Source: Micrasema longulum (lineage: Eukaryota; Arthropoda; Insecta; Trichoptera; Brachycentridae). Taken from it: a DNA stretch of 64,000 nucleotides. Location of the stretch: contig JAGVSM010002944.1 in NCBI GenBank assembly GCA_022494885.1, forward strand, positions 62,001 to 126,000, read 5' to 3'. Under the pieces are notes generated by a model. That model saw nothing but the letters and a program-made list of their open reading frames with translations. It did not search any database and had not been told where the DNA came from. The position numbers were made by a program, and so were the translations under genes. Shown piece after piece: positions 62,370-64,000 of the stretch (its first letter is position 1; each line of letters begins with the position of its first letter).

Positions 62370-62635
62370 GTTGTTCCTTTATCCTCCTTCTTTCCTTCCC
62401 ATCCCCTCTCCTCTCTTCATAGTATAGAATATTTTTTTTATATTTTTTATTTTGTTAATCTTAGTTTTTAATTTGTATAAAATCGTAAGATTCAATATGT
62501 CCATGTACTTGTAATTTTCTCAAACTGAACGGTTTGGGTTGGTAGAAAAAAAATTGCCTTAAGGCAATATGCCCGCCCTTATTTGTATATAAATTGTATA
62601 TGTATATAAAGTGTTAAATAAATAAATAATATCTA
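62370..62635 (+). mobile_element. 3' UTR of the 62010 element
   Basis: Pyrimidine-rich patch CCTCCTTCTTTCCTTCCCAT, CTCAAACTGAACGGTTTGGG, perfect palindrome ATTGCCTTAAGGCAAT (62553-62568), GCCCGCCCTTATTTG, then TTAAATAAATAAATAA. Matches 12305-12560 (minus) and, partly, 41605-41716. Confidence 0.8.
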
Positions 62636-62639
62636 AATT

Positions 62640-62800
62640 TATTGCAACGGAGAGGCAAAACATTTTTGAAAAGTGATATTCAAGTCAAGGCATTTACAGG
62701 GCTTATGAATTGTCGTTGGTTGGTTTAAGCGGCCACTTTACACACTGTGTAACATTCACCATTCTGCATATGTTTGAACATCCACATTTCTTCAACTGTT
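62640..62800 (-). repeat. Repeat A, antisense copy
   Basis: AAGTCAAGGCATTTACAGGG, TTGGTTTAAGCGGCCACTTT, ACACACTGTGTAACATTCAC. Only part of a unit. Confidence 0.75.
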
Positions 62801-64000
62801 CCATTTTTATTTATTCGAATTTAATATTTGGACCTTCAAATTAAAATGACGTTATTTTGTACTTTTTATGGGCTGTAGTGCCATTAAATAAGATGAAGGT
62901 AAATATTATTTGATAGTTTTGTTCAGTATCTTAATATTGTTTAAATATATCTTGATTAAGTGATTTTTATGATTTTATATTAAATTAAGTTATTTAAAAA
63001 AAAACATTCGTTTCACAAATTAAACTGTTTTGTTAAACGGTTTCCAAGTAACAGGTTAGAGCAGAACGAGGGTAAAAAATCTGGTACAACCAGCTGCTAA
63101 AAATTATTTCAAAAATAAAAATAAATGGTATTCGAAACGAAAAACTAGTCAAAATAACAAGCAGTGTGGGTAAAACTGATTCGATTTGAGGAGTCTCGGT
63201 CATAGGCGTGGGGTGAGCAGACTCAGATTTCTGAAGAACCGAAATTATAAACTATTCTACCCCCCAGTATGTCTCTTCGCTTATTTGACCCCAGCAACTC
63301 CTCAAACACGAAACAAAAAGTTCGATCCTGGGGAGGCTCATGCGTGGCCACGGCTCTGCGCACCCACGCTGCTTTAAACTGTTATTTTTAAACAATTTCA
63401 CGAAGCAGTTTAATTTGTGAATTAAACTGACTAGTTTTGTTTGCAGTGACAATTTGTTTTTTTTTTGTATAACGGTTTTAGCTGTTTCGGGAGAATACCT
63501 GTTTTAAAATAACTGTTTAATTTTATTATCACATCTAATTCACACTACACTCGGAACCAGACACCGTCTATATTTATACAGAGATATTTGTTTCTGCGTC
63601 ATTATTTAATCTTTTTTTGTTATTGCGATTGATAATGGTCTGATCACTGATCACTAGAATGCCAATATTGACATAAGTAATACATGTAATACCATTTGAT
63701 TTTTTTTTTTTTAATGTGTCAAAAAAGTGTTTGTTTATTATTTTTTATATATTTCGTTTTCAAAAAAGACTTGATTTACTTGTATTTATTTTTTTTTAAA
63801 CTTTTATTTTATTGATATTTTTAAGATTTTTTTAAAAATATTTTATGTAAACATTTATTATATTGTGTTACAAAAATGTTTAAAGAGAGAAATCCCTGCA
63901 AAAAAACTGCTTTTGCAGTTTGGCGGGAATTAAAAAAAAATTGTTTAGAATTTAAAAAAGAAAAATAAATATAAAAAAATAGAAAAAATACACGACAACG
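62801..64000. other. Stretch without a recognised gene
   Basis: A possible old inverted-repeat element: TTTCACAAATTAAACTGTTT near 63014 against CAGTTTAATTTGTGAATTAA near 63408, enclosing a more even block (63180-63375). The ORFs 63186 and 63252 are mutual shadows with no domain. The last 500 bases are AT-rich. Confidence 0.4.

Noticed and set aside
1..64000. Naming the species or order
   Set aside because: Several repeats look familiar from Lepidoptera, but without a search I cannot separate this from other insects.

Overview
This window is repeat-dominated, AT-rich animal DNA, most probably from an insect. The evidence is many non-LTR retrotransposon pieces of Jockey-like, CR1/L2-like, R1/I-like and RTE-like types, three tRNA-derived SINE families, several MITE-like elements, polyadenylation-type AATAAA tails, and no bacterial-style gene layout. 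Species cannot be read from the sequence. Some interspersed repeats look like ones common in Lepidoptera, but that is recollection and not proof. I see no intact host protein-coding gene. Nearly every open reading frame is a decayed transposon piece, a shadow frame, or a translated simple repeat.

Layout. 1-2640 holds two Jockey-like copies fused in the same orientation. 2640-8300 carries more Jockey-type tails (minus strand), a SINE and dispersed repeats. 8900-10600 has a dispersed repeat with a nested insertion and a TIR-type MITE. 12300-14960 holds retrotransposon 3' ends, a SINE and a CR1-type 3' unit. 15100-15350 is a CpG-rich island. 16940-17640 is a CR1/L2-like ORF tail followed by its ~390 bp 3' unit, which recurs at least fifteen times in the window. 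18000-19320 has a 107 bp palindromic MITE, SINE pieces and a reverse transcriptase tail. 19636-20100 is a palindrome of hammerhead-ribozyme-like arms leading into a Penelope-like coding remnant. 22000-28800 mixes RT tails, SINEs and RTE-like pieces. 28935-29283 is a (TTTTA)n array of about 70 units. 30086-30584 is a MITE with TTAA target duplication. 31087-38530 holds further hammerhead-like elements and a Jockey tail. 39270-41350 has GC-rich inverted segments. 42000-49140 is a dense mosaic of RTE, CR1 3' units and SINEs. 49235-51500 has two CpG islands and a candidate promoter/first exon. 51500-64000 is again mosaic, including a 364 bp hairpin MITE (55321-55684), an R1/I-like tail and another Jockey/CR1-like tail.

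The most interesting signal is a set of at least three related families of small hammerhead-like ribozyme motifs. Each has a stem I, a CUGANGA-like box, a hairpin stem II, GAAA, and a six-base self-complementary stem III. They lie in inverted-repeat arms and, in several copies, 60-80 nt upstream of a conserved short ORF start. This fits Penelope-like retroelements, in which hammerhead motifs are known, but the one-to-two-nucleotide insertion after the CUGANGA box and the palindromic stem III merit testing. The second strongest lead is a candidate first exon at 51162-51487 that ends exactly at ATG followed by a GTGAGT donor, next to a very CpG-rich island.
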